From contig JAAFIA010000005.1 of NCBI GenBank assembly GCA_013298545.1, positions 39,402 through 103,401 on the forward strand: DNA of 64,000 nucleotides, given 5' to 3'. The notes beneath the pieces were generated by a model that ran no database searches, was not told the DNA's origin, and was given only the letters and a program-made list of their open reading frames with translations. Positions 8,261 to 19,547 of this stretch are shown here, piece after piece (within the stretch, counting starts at the first letter, position 1; every line of letters starts with the position of its first letter). The DNA comes from Bacteroidota bacterium (GTDB lineage Bacteria > Bacteroidota > Bacteroidia > Palsa-965). A program made the position numbers and the translations under genes.

Positions 8261-11200
8261 ATGTTCGATTTTATCACCAAAGGAATTTCCAAACTCATGG
8301 GCGGCTCTAAGTCGGACCGCGATGTGAAGGAAATAATGCCCCTCATTGAAAAAACATTGACCGAATTTGCGACGCTGCGCAATTTGACCAATGATCAACT
8401 CCGAAACAAAACAACCGAGTTTCGTAAACGCATTGCCGATTATATCCACGAAGAAGAAACTGAAATAGCGCAACTGCGTGAACGTGCAGAAAGCAGCGAA
8501 ACTCCCGTTGACGAAAAAGAGCAACTGTTCAATCAAATGGATAAGATTGAAAAAGACTTGCTCAAAAAAGTAGAAGAGGTACTCGCCGAAATTCAACCCG
8601 AAGCATTTGCTGTGGTGAAAGAAACGGCTCGTCGCTTTTCGGAAGATAAAGATTTAGTTGTTACCGCAACACAACACGATCGCGATCTGGCTGCTGTAAA
8701 AACAAACGTTATCATCGACGGCGATAAAGCCACATGGAAAAATGTTTGGAATGCTGCCGGTACTGAGGTTACGTGGAACATGGTGCATTACGATGTGCAG
8801 TTGATTGGTGGAACTGTTTTGCATCAGGGCAAAATTGCGGAGATGGCCACAGGCGAAGGGAAAACACTTGTTGCAACACTTCCTGTTTACCTCAATGCGC
8901 TGCCCGGTCGCGGTGTACACGTCGTTACCGTAAACAATTACCTCGCCCGACGCGATGCCGAATGGAATGGTCCTTTGTTTGAATTTTTAGGATTGAAAGT
9001 AGATTGCATCGACCTCTATGAATCGAATTCGGAAGAGCGTCGTCGTGCTTACAATGCTGATATTACTTACGGAACAAATAACGAATTTGGCTTCGATTAC
9101 CTGCGCGATAACATGTCGCGTTCGCCTGAAGAATTGGTGCAACGCAAACACCATTTCGCGATTGTGGATGAGGTCGATTCGGTTTTGATTGACGATGCGC
9201 GTACACCGCTCATCATTGCCGGACCAACATCGAAAGGCAACAACCACATGTATAGTGAGTTGAAACCACAAGTCGATAAATTGGTAACTGCGCAACGCAA
9301 TTACCTCAACACGTTGCTTGCCGATGCTAAACGCGCTTGGAATGATCTTCAAGCTGCTGGCGGAAATGCAAAAGAGAAAGAAAAAGAAGCCGGATTTGCC
9401 TTGCTCCGCTGCCATCGTGGTTTACCTAAAAATAAAGCACTCATTAAATTCCTCAGCGAAAATGGCGTTCGTGCGCTCCTGCAAAAAACAGAAAATTATT
9501 ACATGCAGGATCAGCAGCGCGAAATGCATAAAGTAGATGAAGAACTCTTCTTCGTGATTGATGAAAAAAACAACACGATTGAGTTAACCGAAAAGGGAAT
9601 TGATCTGCTTTCGACTTCTACCGAAGACGCAAACTTCTTTGTCCTTCCCGAACTCGCCGTTGAAATGAACGAGTTGGAGAAAAAATATACCGACGAAAAA
9701 GAACGCCTCCTCAAAAAAGAAGAATTCATTCGCGATTACAACGTAAAGTCGGAACGCGTTCACTCGATGCAGCAATTGCTGAAAGCCTATTGCTTGTTTG
9801 AGAAAGATGTAGAGTATGTGGTGATGAACGGAAAAGTGCAGATCGTTGACGAACAAACAGGTCGTATTCTCGATGGCCGTCGTTATTCCGATGGGTTGCA
9901 CCAAGCCATTGAGTCGAAAGAAAATGTGAAGGTGGAAGCGGCTACACAAACGTATGCAACGGTTACGCTTCAAAACTATTTCCGTATGTACCACAAACTA
10001 GCAGGTATGACGGGTACTGCAGAAACGGAAGCACAAGAATTTTGGACCATCTATAAACTCGATGTGGTAACAATTCCTACCAACCGCTCGATCACGCGGA
10101 AGGATATGGAAGATTTGGTGTACAAAACCAAACGCGAAAAATACAACGCTGTTATCGAAGAGATTGTGAAATGTGTGGAAGCGGGTCGTCCGGTTCTTGT
10201 TGGTACAACCTCTGTTGAAATTTCAGAATTGTTGAGCCGTATGTTGAATTTGCGTAAAATCAAACACAACGTACTCAACGCGAAACAACACCAACGCGAG
10301 GCCGATATTGTTGCAGAAGCAGGTCTTGCCGGAACCGTAACCATTGCTACTAACATGGCTGGTCGTGGAACAGATATTAAACTCGGACCTGGCGTAAAAG
10401 AATCGGGTGGTTTGGCCATCATTGGTACCGAACGCCACGAATCGCGCCGTGTTGACCGCCAGTTGCGTGGTCGTGCGGGTCGTCAAGGAGATCCGGGTTC
10501 GTCGCAGTTTTTTGTGTCGCTCGAAGATGATTTGATGCGTTTGTTTGGTTCAGATCGTATTGCGCGTTTGATGGATCGCATGGGCCTCGAAGAAGGTGAA
10601 GTGATTCAACACAGCATGATTACCAAGTCGATTGAACGTGCACAGAAAAAAGTAGAAGAAAATAACTTCGGTACACGTAAGCGGTTGATTGAGTACGATG
10701 ATGTGATGAACGCACAACGCGAAGTCATCTACAAACGTCGTCGTGCCGCCTTGTATGGCGATCGTTTACCGATTGACATTGCGAACATGATTCACGATGT
10801 GGCCGATGGTGTTGTCAACGATAGCTTAGAACAACAGAATTATACCCAGTTTGAATTGGATATGATTCGTTTGTTCTCGATGGAACCAATCGTCAGCAAA
10901 GAGGAATTTATCGTATCCAAACCCGATCAGCTTACAAACGATACATTCGACGCGGTTCAGGAACACTACAAAGAAAAATCGGCGCGCATTGCAGAAATGT
11001 CTTGGCCAGTGATCAAAGACGTTTACGAAAATCAAAGCGCAACGTATGAAAATATCGTAACACCGATTGGCGATGGTATTAAAACCTTGCAAGTTGTTGT
11101 GAATCTGAAAAAAGCATACGAAACACATGGCCGCGAATTGGTATTGACCTTTGAAAAAGGAACCATCCTCGCCATGATCGACGATGCGTGGAAAGAACAC

Positions 11201-11632
11201 TTGCGCGAAATGGACGATTTGAAAACGAGCGTTCAGAATGCGGTGTACGAACAAAAAGATCCGTTGTTGATTTATAAGTTCGAATCGTTTGAGTTGTTTA
11301 AACGCATGGTGAGTGATACGAACCGTGAAATTGTTTCGTTCCTCTACAATGCGAATCTCCCGAATACCGATCCGCAAACATTGGAGCAGGCACGCATCAA
11401 ACAACAACAGCAAGAACGCCAGCAACAACAGCAGAAGTTGAAAACCACGCGCGAAGAAGTTGGCGGTGGTGCACAACAGCAACAACAGCAGCAAATCGAA
11501 TCACAAGGTGCGCCGATTCAACAGAAAGTTGAGCCTGTACAACAAGTAGTTCGCCAAGATCCAAAAATTGGTCGCAACGATGCTTGTCCTTGTGGGTCTG
11601 GTAAGAAGTATAAGAATTGCCACGGGAAGTAA
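8261..11632 (+). CDS. secA: Preprotein translocase ATPase SecA
   Basis: The motor ATPase that pushes unfolded preproteins through SecYEG. The 1123-residue protein shows Walker A (MATGEGKTL), the [16 protein letters not shown] helicase-type motif, the [13 protein letters not shown] and [16 protein letters not shown] motifs of the second nucleotide-binding fold, and the C-terminal zinc-binding tail [13 protein letters not shown] (about 1109-1121). It is longer than E. coli SecA because of insertions, including a helical stretch after the DEVD region, as is usual in Bacteroidota. A Gln-rich linker (about residues 1046-1085) precedes the zinc tail. It is a single-gene unit with its own terminator. 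Confidence 0.98.
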   Translation: MFDFITKGISKLMGGSKSDRDVKEIMPLIEKTLTEFATLRNLTNDQLRNKTTEFRKRIADYIHEEETEIAQLRERAESSETPVDEKEQLFNQMDKIEKDLLKKVEEVLAEIQPEAFAVVKETARRFSEDKDLVVTATQHDRDLAAVKTNVIIDGDKATWKNVWNAAGTEVTWNMVHYDVQLIGGTVLHQGKIAEMATGEGKTLVATLPVYLNALPGRGVHVVTVNNYLARRDAEWNGPLFEFLGLKVDCIDLYESNSEERRRAYNADITYGTNNEFGFDYLRDNMSRSPEELVQRKHHFAIVDEVDSVLIDDARTPLIIAGPTSKGNNHMYSELKPQVDKLVTAQRNYLNTLLADAKRAWNDLQAAGGNAKEKEKEAGFALLRCHRGLPKNKALIKFLSENGVRALLQKTENYYMQDQQREMHKVDEELFFVIDEKNNTIELTEKGIDLLSTSTEDANFFVLPELAVEMNELEKKYTDEKERLLKKEEFIRDYNVKSERVHSMQQLLKAYCLFEKDVEYVVMNGKVQIVDEQTGRILDGRRYSDGLHQAIESKENVKVEAATQTYATVTLQNYFRMYHKLAGMTGTAETEAQEFWTIYKLDVVTIPTNRSITRKDMEDLVYKTKREKYNAVIEEIVKCVEAGRPVLVGTTSVEISELLSRMLNLRKIKHNVLNAKQHQREADIVAEAGLAGTVTIATNMAGRGTDIKLGPGVKESGGLAIIGTERHESRRVDRQLRGRAGRQGDPGSSQFFVSLEDDLMRLFGSDRIARLMDRMGLEEGEVIQHSMITKSIERAQKKVEENNFGTRKRLIEYDDVMNAQREVIYKRRRAALYGDRLPIDIANMIHDVADGVVNDSLEQQNYTQFELDMIRLFSMEPIVSKEEFIVSKPDQLTNDTFDAVQEHYKEKSARIAEMSWPVIKDVYENQSATYENIVTPIGDGIKTLQVVVNLKKAYETHGRELVLTFEKGTILAMIDDAWKEHLREMDDLKTSVQNAVYEQKDPLLIYKFESFELFKRMVSDTNREIVSFLYNANLPNTDPQTLEQARIKQQQQERQQQQQKLKTTREEVGGGAQQQQQQQIESQGAPIQQKVEPVQQVVRQDPKIGRNDACPCGSGKKYKNCHGK

Positions 11633-11654
11633 ACGGTGGTTATTGCATAAAAAA

Positions 11655-11683
11655 AGAGCGTCTATAACAGGCGCTCTTTTTTT
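11655..11683 (+). terminator. Rho-independent terminator after secA
   Basis: An 8-bp stem (AGAGCGTC/GGCGCTCT, one G-T pair) is followed by T7, 23 bases after the secA stop. Confidence 0.8.
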
Positions 11684-11754
11684 ATGTGTGTTGTTTTTAT
11701 TTTAAGGTGGATGTGCTCTGCAGGTTCCGATTCCGAAATTTTGGGACGGAATAA

Positions 11755-11831
11755 AATCCTGCGGCATCTTCTCGTATTTGAATTCAATGGATTTAATTGA
11801 ACTTTTTCCGCAGGATTACAAATCCTGCGGA
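11755..11831. repeat. REP-like palindrome with an extra half copy
   Basis: A perfect 11-bp inverted repeat, TCCGCAGGATT-ACA-AATCCTGCGGA, lies at 11807-11831, and a lone half, AATCCTGCGG, lies at 11755-11764. The layout is like the REP-type palindromes that Bacteroidota scatter between genes. No REP-associated transposase is in the window. Confidence 0.55.
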
Positions 11832-11893
11832 GCGTGGCGTGAGTTTCTCGGAAACTACGGAATGCGAGAATTAAATTAGTTGATCTATCAACT

Positions 11894-11930
11894 AAAAAGC
11901 GGCGTTCTTTTCAGAACGCCGCTTTTTTTT
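11894..11930 (-). terminator. Terminator of the groES-groEL operon
   Basis: An 11-bp perfect stem (AGCGGCGTTCT at 11898-11908 with AGAACGCCGCT at 11913-11923) is flanked by A-rich sequence on the left, which reads as T-rich on the minus strand, and T8 on the right. It could act in both directions. Confidence 0.8.
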
Positions 11931-11946
11931 ATTTCGGAAGAAAGCA

Positions 11947-13578
<1,632 letters not shown>

Positions 13579-13609
13579 TCAAAAATCTAAATAGAAATAG
13601 GTGGAATGA

Positions 13610-13888
13610 TTAAACGATTGCGAAAATATCGGATTCGCGCATGATGAGGTATTCTTTTCCCTCGACAGTGATTTCGGTGCCTGAGTATTTTCCGTAAAGA
13701 ACAGAATCACCGACTTTCACGGTCATGGGTTCGTCTGGTTTTCCGTTGCCAACGGCAACAACTTTACCACGTTGTGGTTTTTCTTTTGCGGTATCAGGAA
13801 TAATGAGTCCACCCGCAGTTTTTTGTTCAGCCGGAGCAGCTTCCACGAGGACGCGGTCGGCGAGCGGTTTGATGTTTAATTTAGCCAT
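13610..13888 (-). CDS. groES: Co-chaperonin GroES
   Basis: The 92-residue lid subunit of the GroEL/GroES machine. It has the [21 protein letters not shown] start with the mobile loop (about 17-32) and the conserved [11 protein letters not shown] segment. It is the first gene of the groES-groEL operon. No CIRCE element is visible upstream; instead a sigma-54-like element (13932-13950) lies in front of it. Confidence 0.97.
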   Translation of the reverse strand: MAKLNIKPLADRVLVEAAPAEQKTAGGLIIPDTAKEKPQRGKVVAVGNGKPDEPMTVKVGDSVLYGKYSGTEITVEGKEYLIMRESDIFAIV

Positions 13889-13931
13889 AAGACGTATTGA
13901 ATTTTTGAGTATTAATTTTGTAATGGACCTT

Positions 13932-13950
13932 TGTCAGAATTTGTGCCAAA
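13932..13950 (-). promoter_or_regulatory. Sigma-54-like promoter in front of groES
   Basis: On the minus strand the sequence TTGGCACAAATTCTGACA resembles the -24/-12 sigma-54 element TGGCAC-N5-TTGCA. The -24 box is perfect and the -12 box keeps only the central TG. It lies 43 bases before the groES start codon. A sigma-54 activator gene is encoded about 2.6 kb upstream in the same cluster. This is a sequence-based suggestion. Confidence 0.4.
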
Positions 13951-13990
13951 GCCTTTTAATAGGGCAATTCGGCCATTTTTTCAGTTTCTG

Positions 13991-14029
13991 GAAATAAAAA
14001 ATGTCAGGTACTTGCCAGCCTGACATTTT
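13991..14029 (-). terminator. Terminator after secG
   Basis: A perfect 11-bp inverted repeat (AAAATGTCAGG at 13997-14007 and CCTGACATTTT at 14019-14029) is followed on the minus strand by a T-rich tract. It lies 26 bases after the secG stop and also sits upstream of groES, so a second role as an operator is possible. Confidence 0.65.
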
Positions 14030-14055
14030 CTATACTTCGTATAGGAAGTGGAAAC

Positions 14056-14448
14056 TTATTTCTGTTGGCCAGGTGCAGGCTGCGGTTGACCGGGTGCAGG
14101 TTGTCCGGGTTGAGCAGCACCAGGCTGTTGCGGGCCTTGTTGAAGTGGAGCAGTTTTGCTGGCATCCATTTCTTCCGCTTTCGATTTTGCGTCAGTTCCG
14201 GTAGAGATAGCGTTTCCGTTGCGGGCTTTTGCGGTAATGTTTGCAGAAAAGATCGAGAAGATCAAGAGTAGAATCGCGAGCGACCACGTAGCTTTTTCGA
14301 GGAAGTCAGCGGTACGGCGAACGCCCATCATTTGTGATCCAGACTGGAAACCAGAAGCGAGGCCACCACCTTTAGGATTTTGAATCAGTACTGCTAAAAC
14401 GAGCAATACACAGGCGAGAATGATCAGGGCAGAAATGAGAATGGCCAT
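14056..14448 (-). CDS. secG: Preprotein translocase subunit SecG
   Basis: A small subunit of the SecYEG channel in the inner membrane. The 130-residue protein has two membrane segments (about 3-22 and 52-72) flanking the conserved QNPKGGGLASGF loop. The C-terminal tail is long and rich in Gln, Pro and Gly, as in many Bacteroidota SecG. It ends the minus-strand run miaB - sigma-54 activator - lptE - TPR-like protein - secG, and groES follows after a hairpin. Confidence 0.93.
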   Translation of the reverse strand: MAILISALIILACVLLVLAVLIQNPKGGGLASGFQSGSQMMGVRRTADFLEKATWSLAILLLIFSIFSANITAKARNGNAISTGTDAKSKAEEMDASKTAPLQQGPQQPGAAQPGQPAPGQPQPAPGQQK

Positions 14449-14577
14449 GAATCGTTTATTTTTTTAGGTTGAAAATGCGTTTCAGTTCCTCAATTGAGGG
14501 GCGCAAAGTAAGTGATTTTTTTCGGAAGATTCAAATTCTATCTTTTTTGGGGCAAAAAGCTTCAAAATCAATACATG

Positions 14578-15975
14578 CTATTTCTTCGTCGGTGTGCGCC
14601 GCAATTCTTCCATAATGGCCGCAAAGTATTCGGCCTTGGCAGGAAATTTCACACTCAATTTGCGGTAAGCCGAGAGCGCTTTGGGAATATTGCCTTGTTT
14701 GACATAAATTTTTGCCAAGGTCTCGGTGATGAATTCATCGCGTTCTTGCACACTTTTCTTCGCCATGTTTACCGGATTGTAAAAACCCGTTTTGTTGGGC
14801 TGAATGCGTGGCTCGTCTTGAATGAATTTTTCAATCAACGCTTCTTTGGGCGGTTCAACAGACGACGTTTCTGTGGGTTGCTCAAGCGTTGGTTGCGCGG
14901 TTAGTTCGTGCAAAATATTTTTCTGCGGAACGTATTGCTCTGTCGTTTTTTCTTCAACAGGCGCTGCTTGTTCAGGCGTAATTTTTTTCAACCACGAAGA
15001 AAAACTAATTTCTTCGTTGACTTCGGCATTCGTTGTGGGCTGCGTTTCGGCAACGAGTTGAATTTCTTCGGCAATGACTTCCGGCTCATCCAATTTCCCA
15101 GGCGGAATCAAATCTTCTGGCTTGGGCAACGAATCTGTTGTCGCCATCCATTCGGCTTCAATGCCAATGGTTGAGCTGATGACTTCGCGGAAAATTTCTT
15201 GTTCGACAAGATCTTCTGGGACCGCTATCGGTGGTAACGCAATCAGTTCTTCGCTTTCCGTTTTTTCCTCTTCGGCAACAACCGCAATCGGTGTTACTTC
15301 AAACGAAACAGGTTCTTCTTGTTCTGTCGTACTTGTCTCGCTCGAATCAGAAAGGGTAATGTCTTCGCCATCAGGCTCTACCAACACATAGAGCAATTCG
15401 TGCATTTCTTCCGCTGCACTTTTTTGTTCTACCACTTCAGAAGATGTGTTGTTTTCTGTTTCTGTTGTAGCAAGCGAAGGTGTTGTTTCTGTGTTCGATG
15501 GCGTTTCTGGTTTCTCCGTAACCGGAGGGTGATTTTTCCAATGCCGCAGCATGTATAGCTGACGCAATTCTGCTGTTTCCCATGCGTCGGGATCGGTAAC
15601 AAAACGCTTTTTCGGAAATTCAGGTGTTTTTGAAACGCTTTCCTGATTGGTGTTTTCAGGTAATGCAACGGGTGCTACAACTTCGGCATGTTGTTGCGCT
15701 GTTGTTGTCGTTTCTGTTGTGCTTGTAGATTCTGCTAGTTTATTTTTTTGCGTTATCAGTTCATACAACACACGACGACTTCCGGCATAAGCAGCCGCCA
15801 CTTTTAATTGATGGTTGTATAAAAAACTATTTTCGTTGTGCAGGCTTTTAATGTAAAGCAAATGCCCCGTTTGGAAATACGGAAAACTCCGTGTCAACGC
15901 TTCCAACTGCGCAGCCGATTCTTTGCCCAGCGAATGCGGAGCCTTCATCCATTCGAGAAGTTGTTGCGTTGTCAT
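14578..15975 (-). CDS. Conserved Bacteroidota protein with helical ends and an acidic, Thr/Glu-rich middle
   Basis: A 465-residue protein without a signal peptide. The N-terminal part (about 1-80, MTTQQLLEWMKAPHSLGKE) and the C-terminal part (about 395-465, with NIPKALSAYRKLSVKFP, a TPR-like helical hairpin) are conserved-looking. The middle 300 residues are low-complexity and rich in Glu, Thr, Val and Pro, and are probably disordered. Proteins of this layout sit between lptE and secG in many Bacteroidota. The context suggests a link to envelope biogenesis or secretion, but no function is known to me. It ends 129 bases before secG and starts 4 bases after lptE. Confidence 0.75.
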   Translation of the reverse strand: MTTQQLLEWMKAPHSLGKESAAQLEALTRSFPYFQTGHLLYIKSLHNENSFLYNHQLKVAAAYAGSRRVLYELITQKNKLAESTSTTETTTTAQQHAEVVAPVALPENTNQESVSKTPEFPKKRFVTDPDAWETAELRQLYMLRHWKNHPPVTEKPETPSNTETTPSLATTETENNTSSEVVEQKSAAEEMHELLYVLVEPDGEDITLSDSSETSTTEQEEPVSFEVTPIAVVAEEEKTESEELIALPPIAVPEDLVEQEIFREVISSTIGIEAEWMATTDSLPKPEDLIPPGKLDEPEVIAEEIQLVAETQPTTNAEVNEEISFSSWLKKITPEQAAPVEEKTTEQYVPQKNILHELTAQPTLEQPTETSSVEPPKEALIEKFIQDEPRIQPNKTGFYNPVNMAKKSVQERDEFITETLAKIYVKQGNIPKALSAYRKLSVKFPAKAEYFAAIMEELRRTPTKK

Positions 15976-15979
15976 AAAA

Positions 15980-16498
15980 TTACCAAGCGTTGACGGTGCG
16001 GTTGAGAATGTCTTGAACCAATTGCTCCGAAATATCTTTAATCAACTGATCTTCGACAGCAGATAAATTCTGGGAGCTTTGAAAATCAGCAAAACGACTA
16101 AAACTGCTTTCAAAGTTAAATTTTTCGTCCACCTTATCGGTATATTTTATACTCACTGTAATTGTCAATCGGTTCAATGCAGCTTGATCTGTTCCACCTG
16201 CCTGAATGGCTAATGGGGTAATGCTGTATCCCGTAATGACACCTTCGTAATTCAAATGGCCGTTTCGTGGAACCAACTTCATCCGCGTTTGGCGTTGAAT
16301 ACCATCGCGCAATGCTTCCGCTAAGGTTTGCGGCAACGTAGCTTTCGCCAACGAAGCCGTGCTCGTAAATTGCGCAACCGAAACCGTAACCGAATCGGTA
16401 AGCTCTTTTCGTCCGCCTTGCATATCATACGGACAACTTTCCGATTGCAAGAGCAAACACAACAATATCAATCCCGAAAAAATGCGTAGCGTCTTCAT
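15980..16498 (-). CDS. lptE: LptE-like LPS-assembly lipoprotein
   Basis: A 172-residue predicted outer-membrane lipoprotein: hydrophobic signal followed by Cys22 (LQSESC). The body shows ALRDGIQRQTRMKLVPRNG and the LNYEGVITGYSITPLA segment typical of the Bacteroidota LptE family, which plugs the LptD barrel and helps insert LPS in the outer membrane. The start codon overlaps the stop of the sigma-54 activator gene by 4 bases (ATGA), so the two are translationally coupled. Position between the activator and secG is conserved in the phylum. Confidence 0.82.
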   Translation of the reverse strand: MKTLRIFSGLILLCLLLQSESCPYDMQGGRKELTDSVTVSVAQFTSTASLAKATLPQTLAEALRDGIQRQTRMKLVPRNGHLNYEGVITGYSITPLAIQAGGTDQAALNRLTITVSIKYTDKVDEKFNFESSFSRFADFQSSQNLSAVEDQLIKDISEQLVQDILNRTVNAW

Positions 16499-17751
16499 CC
16501 TTTGATGTCGTATTCGTTAATTTTTCGGTAAAGCGTTCGCTCTGAAATGCCCAATTCCTTCGCCGCATTTTTGCGTTTCCCGCGATGTTTATCGAGTGCT
16601 TTTTTGATGAGTTCGATTTCTTTGTCCATCAACGAAAGCGAATCTTCCACGACTACTTCATGATGCGCGTGCACATCATCAAGCGTATGCGAAGGCTGAA
16701 TGATAAACGGATGTTCTGTATTTCCAGTCGCATTGATGTTGCCAACAGTAGCCGGAACTTCACTGAAATGTTTTTGAAGTACAGGCGCGTTTTGTTGCAA
16801 GACATCCGAAGTCAAGCGGCCACCCGATTGCATGAGTTGCATCGTCAACGCTTTTACTTCGTCCAACTCGCGGCGCATTTGCTGCATGAGTTGGTAGAAA
16901 AATTCGCGCTCTGTTGGGTCAGTTGTGTTTTCGTTGCGCGCCAAAATTGGCATCGAACTCGAATTGGTATTCAGTTCGGGCAAATAGCGGCGTAACGTTT
17001 CGGCATCAATCTCCCGACTTTTTTCAATGATAGAAATTTGTTCTGTTACGTTTTTCAGTTGGCGCACATTGCCTTGCCAAGCCGCATTCAATAAAATATG
17101 CTCGGCCTCGGGCAATAGTTTGATAACCGGCATGCGGTATTTAGAAGCAAAATCCGCAGCAAATTTCCGAAACAGCAAATGAATATCGCCACGACGCTCA
17201 CGTAATGGCGGCAAAGCAATCGGAACAGTATTTAAGCGGTAATACAAATCTTCACGAAACCGCCCGCGACTAATCGCTTCTGGAATGTTCACATTTGTTG
17301 CAGCCACCACACGCACTACTGTTTTTTGCACTTTGGATGAACCCACACGAATAAATTCGCCCGACTCCAATACACGCAATAAACGTGCTTGCGTAGCCAT
17401 GGGCATTTCGGCAACTTCATCTAAAAATATTGTGCCGCCATCGGCTACTTCAAAATAACCTTTACGCGCTTCCGATGCACCCGTAAACGAACCTTTTTCG
17501 TGACCAAATAATTCGGAGTCAATTGTTCCTTCTGGAATCGCGCCGCAGTTTACAGCAATGTAAGGACCATGTTTGCGGCTGCTCAGGTGATGAATGATTT
17601 GCGGAAAAACTTCTTTCCCTGTTCCACTCTCGCCGCTAATCAATACACTCAAATCGGTTGGCGCCACTTGCATCGCAATATCGATGGCGCGGTCGAGTAG
17701 GGGCGAAGTGCCCATGATGCTAAACCGCTGTTTTATTTCTTGAATGGTCAT
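16495..17751 (-). CDS. Sigma-54-dependent transcriptional activator (AAA+ and Fis-type HTH, no receiver domain)
   Basis: An ATPase that opens promoters bound by sigma-54 RNA polymerase. The 418-residue protein starts directly with the AAA+ domain: Walker A GESGTGKE (40-47), the sigma-54-contact loop GSFTGA (87-92, a variant of GAFTGA) and Walker B GTIFLDEV (106-113). A Fis-type helix-turn-helix lies at the C-terminus (KNAAKELGISERTLYRKI). There is no N-terminal receiver or sensor domain, so control must be by level or by partners. The start at 17751 is one base after the stop of the TOPRIM-like gene (TAA-A-ATG). It is part of the conserved miaB-activator-lptE-secG run. Confidence 0.92.
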   Translation of the reverse strand: MTIQEIKQRFSIMGTSPLLDRAIDIAMQVAPTDLSVLISGESGTGKEVFPQIIHHLSSRKHGPYIAVNCGAIPEGTIDSELFGHEKGSFTGASEARKGYFEVADGGTIFLDEVAEMPMATQARLLRVLESGEFIRVGSSKVQKTVVRVVAATNVNIPEAISRGRFREDLYYRLNTVPIALPPLRERRGDIHLLFRKFAADFASKYRMPVIKLLPEAEHILLNAAWQGNVRQLKNVTEQISIIEKSREIDAETLRRYLPELNTNSSSMPILARNENTTDPTEREFFYQLMQQMRRELDEVKALTMQLMQSGGRLTSDVLQQNAPVLQKHFSEVPATVGNINATGNTEHPFIIQPSHTLDDVHAHHEVVVEDSLSLMDKEIELIKKALDKHRGKRKNAAKELGISERTLYRKINEYDIKG

Positions 17752-17752
17752 T

Positions 17753-18328
17753 TTACTTTAAGTGTTCGATGAGTTTCTTGAAATCTTCGAAATCGTTTTC
17801 CAATTTTTTAGCATCTAAAAGCAGAAGTAATTCAAGTCCATGCCTTACTTTATGATATTCTCTTCGTGTTTTATGTCCTGCTTTGCGCGCTATTTCCATG
17901 AGTTCTTGGTCAGGACTATTGATGCTTTTGGGGTCTTTGTTTTTGTATTTGGTAGCAACAGTACAGCCATAGTATTGATCAATAATTTCAGGTTGTGAAA
18001 AGAACCAAGATTCCATTTCTTGAATCATGTAGAAAACAGTAGATTTTCTTTTCTCAAGATCATTTTTTTTCAAATCATCTTCTTTTTGATTTTCGATACC
18101 GTCTAAATCAATCAACAGACAAGATTTTTCTGATTGATAAGTTAATGTATTCAAGAACAAATCAATTGCTTGCCCTTTACCATTGCCCATAATGATTCTA
18201 GGCTTGTTTTGATTGCCTAGTACTTGCTCCAACAATTTTGAAAATCCTTCTCGAAGATTTCCATTGTCTGTTTTACTTTCTCCTTCAATGATTAGAAAAA
18301 CAGCATCTTTTTTGCTGCGATTTACCAT
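17753..18328 (-). CDS. DUF4276/TOPRIM-like protein partnered with an AAA ATPase
   Basis: A 191-residue soluble protein that looks like the DUF4276 type of TOPRIM-fold protein: an acidic residue in IIEGESKTDNG (about 13-23), LLIDLDGIEN (about 71-80) and QEMESWFFSQPEIID (about 103-117), where this family has its conserved Glu motif. TOPRIM-like partners of OLD-type ATPases are often nucleases in phage-defence pairs; activity here is inferred only. Its ATG overlaps the stop of the ATPase gene by 7 bases (ATGGTAA). Base use is more AT-rich than in the flanking housekeeping genes. An RloB/AbiL-like assignment is the alternative. Confidence 0.7.
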   Translation of the reverse strand: MVNRSKKDAVFLIIEGESKTDNGNLREGFSKLLEQVLGNQNKPRIIMGNGKGQAIDLFLNTLTYQSEKSCLLIDLDGIENQKEDDLKKNDLEKRKSTVFYMIQEMESWFFSQPEIIDQYYGCTVATKYKNKDPKSINSPDQELMEIARKAGHKTRREYHKVRHGLELLLLLDAKKLENDFEDFKKLIEHLK

Positions 18329-19527
18329 CGGTTACCTCCTAAATGTCCGTCGCGCCATAAATCTCCCGATAGCTTGTTTTCCGAATTCACTTTTAAGAAA
18401 TCTGCAGGGAAATGTTGAACAGAAGAAAAATTATTTTCATCTTTTTCAATGGTCATAACTTGCGATATGTCGAAATGATTGACCAATGCTTGATTGTGTG
18501 AGGTTATTAAAAAACAAGTTTGTGGGGAAGCTTTTTCTATACCACTAGCAATGCCATGAATCATGTCTGGATGAAGGCTAATCTCAGGTTCATCAATACA
18601 AATAAATTTACCCCTATTGGGATTGTAAATGATAGTTAACAAACAGAGATAACGAAGTGTTCCATCGGAAATGTGTGCAAGTGGAACAGCTCTTTCTAGA
18701 TGATTTTCGGCAAGATATAACTCAATGTTACTTCCGATTTGACGGTAACTTATGTTGTTGAAATGCGCATTTACATCTTTTAATCCATCCATGATGGAAC
18801 GATAAACACTTTGCTTTTCTCGTTGGAGTAGCTGCAATATGTGTGTTAGATTTGTTCCATCAGAAGATAAATAGTTTAGTGCAGAATTTGCAACCGGCCT
18901 TCTGATTTTACTGTCAGGGCGCGTATCAAAAAAATCATAAACTACAATTTCAGAAATGCAACTACGAAAAACAGATTGCGCCCAATACCGATCACTATCA
19001 AATATCTTTGCAAGTGCCAATTCTTGAGCATCTTGATCCGTATATTTAACAAATTCTTGTTTTCTACTAAATCCATCAGAGTCTAACACGCGCCCATTCA
19101 AAACTCCAATACCTCCTTTGAAATCAAGTAAAAAAAGTCCCTGAGGAAAATCTGCCCATTTCAGTCTTTCATCAATACTGTAATTTGTTGCTGCAGTTTT
19201 ATTAATCCGTATTAGATAGATTAGATCGGTTTGCAAAGCAAAATTTTCGTGCAAAATTTTAGAACCATCAAACGTAAATTCTAATTCAATGTTTTTTCCT
19301 TGAATATCTACAGATGAATTACAAATTGAATCAAAACCACCCCATTGATCATTGATAAGATTTCGAAGCCCAACACCTGAAACACCTTCTTTTAGTAAAC
19401 GAAAAGCCTTTAAAAGATTTGACTTGCCAGACCCATTAATGCCGAGTAAAACATTCACGTCAGTATTAAACTCAATCGTTTCATCCTGAAAACTAAAAAA
19501 ATTTTGTAGTCGAATAGATTTCAACAT
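18322..19527 (-). CDS. OLD/RecF-like AAA ATPase, probable defence pair with the TOPRIM-like protein
   Basis: A 401-residue ABC-class ATPase of the AAA_21/OLD type. It has Walker A GINGSGKS (29-36), an ISDGTLRYL signature-like motif, Walker B FICIDEPEISLHPD (about 308-321), an H-loop-like ITSHNQ, and a C-terminal GDLWRDGHLGGNRW segment, which I associate with ATPases paired with DUF4276 proteins. I chose the ATG at 19527 (MLKSIRLQNFFSF); a start 60 bases upstream would overlap miaB. With its neighbour it forms a two-gene cassette inside the miaB - sigma-54-activator run, likely acquired horizontally. The resemblance to PARIS- or AbiL-like pairs is inference. Confidence 0.8.
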   Translation of the reverse strand: MLKSIRLQNFFSFQDETIEFNTDVNVLLGINGSGKSNLLKAFRLLKEGVSGVGLRNLINDQWGGFDSICNSSVDIQGKNIELEFTFDGSKILHENFALQTDLIYLIRINKTAATNYSIDERLKWADFPQGLFLLDFKGGIGVLNGRVLDSDGFSRKQEFVKYTDQDAQELALAKIFDSDRYWAQSVFRSCISEIVVYDFFDTRPDSKIRRPVANSALNYLSSDGTNLTHILQLLQREKQSVYRSIMDGLKDVNAHFNNISYRQIGSNIELYLAENHLERAVPLAHISDGTLRYLCLLTIIYNPNRGKFICIDEPEISLHPDMIHGIASGIEKASPQTCFLITSHNQALVNHFDISQVMTIEKDENNFSSVQHFPADFLKVNSENKLSGDLWRDGHLGGNRW

Positions 19528-19547
19528 AACACTTTGTGTTTTATGAT

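Noticed and set aside
10826..11494. Long antisense frame within secA, and similar long frames opposite groEL (13049-13594) and topA
   Set aside because: They follow the codon structure of the real genes, have no plausible start sites, and give low-complexity or Phe/Cys-rich products.
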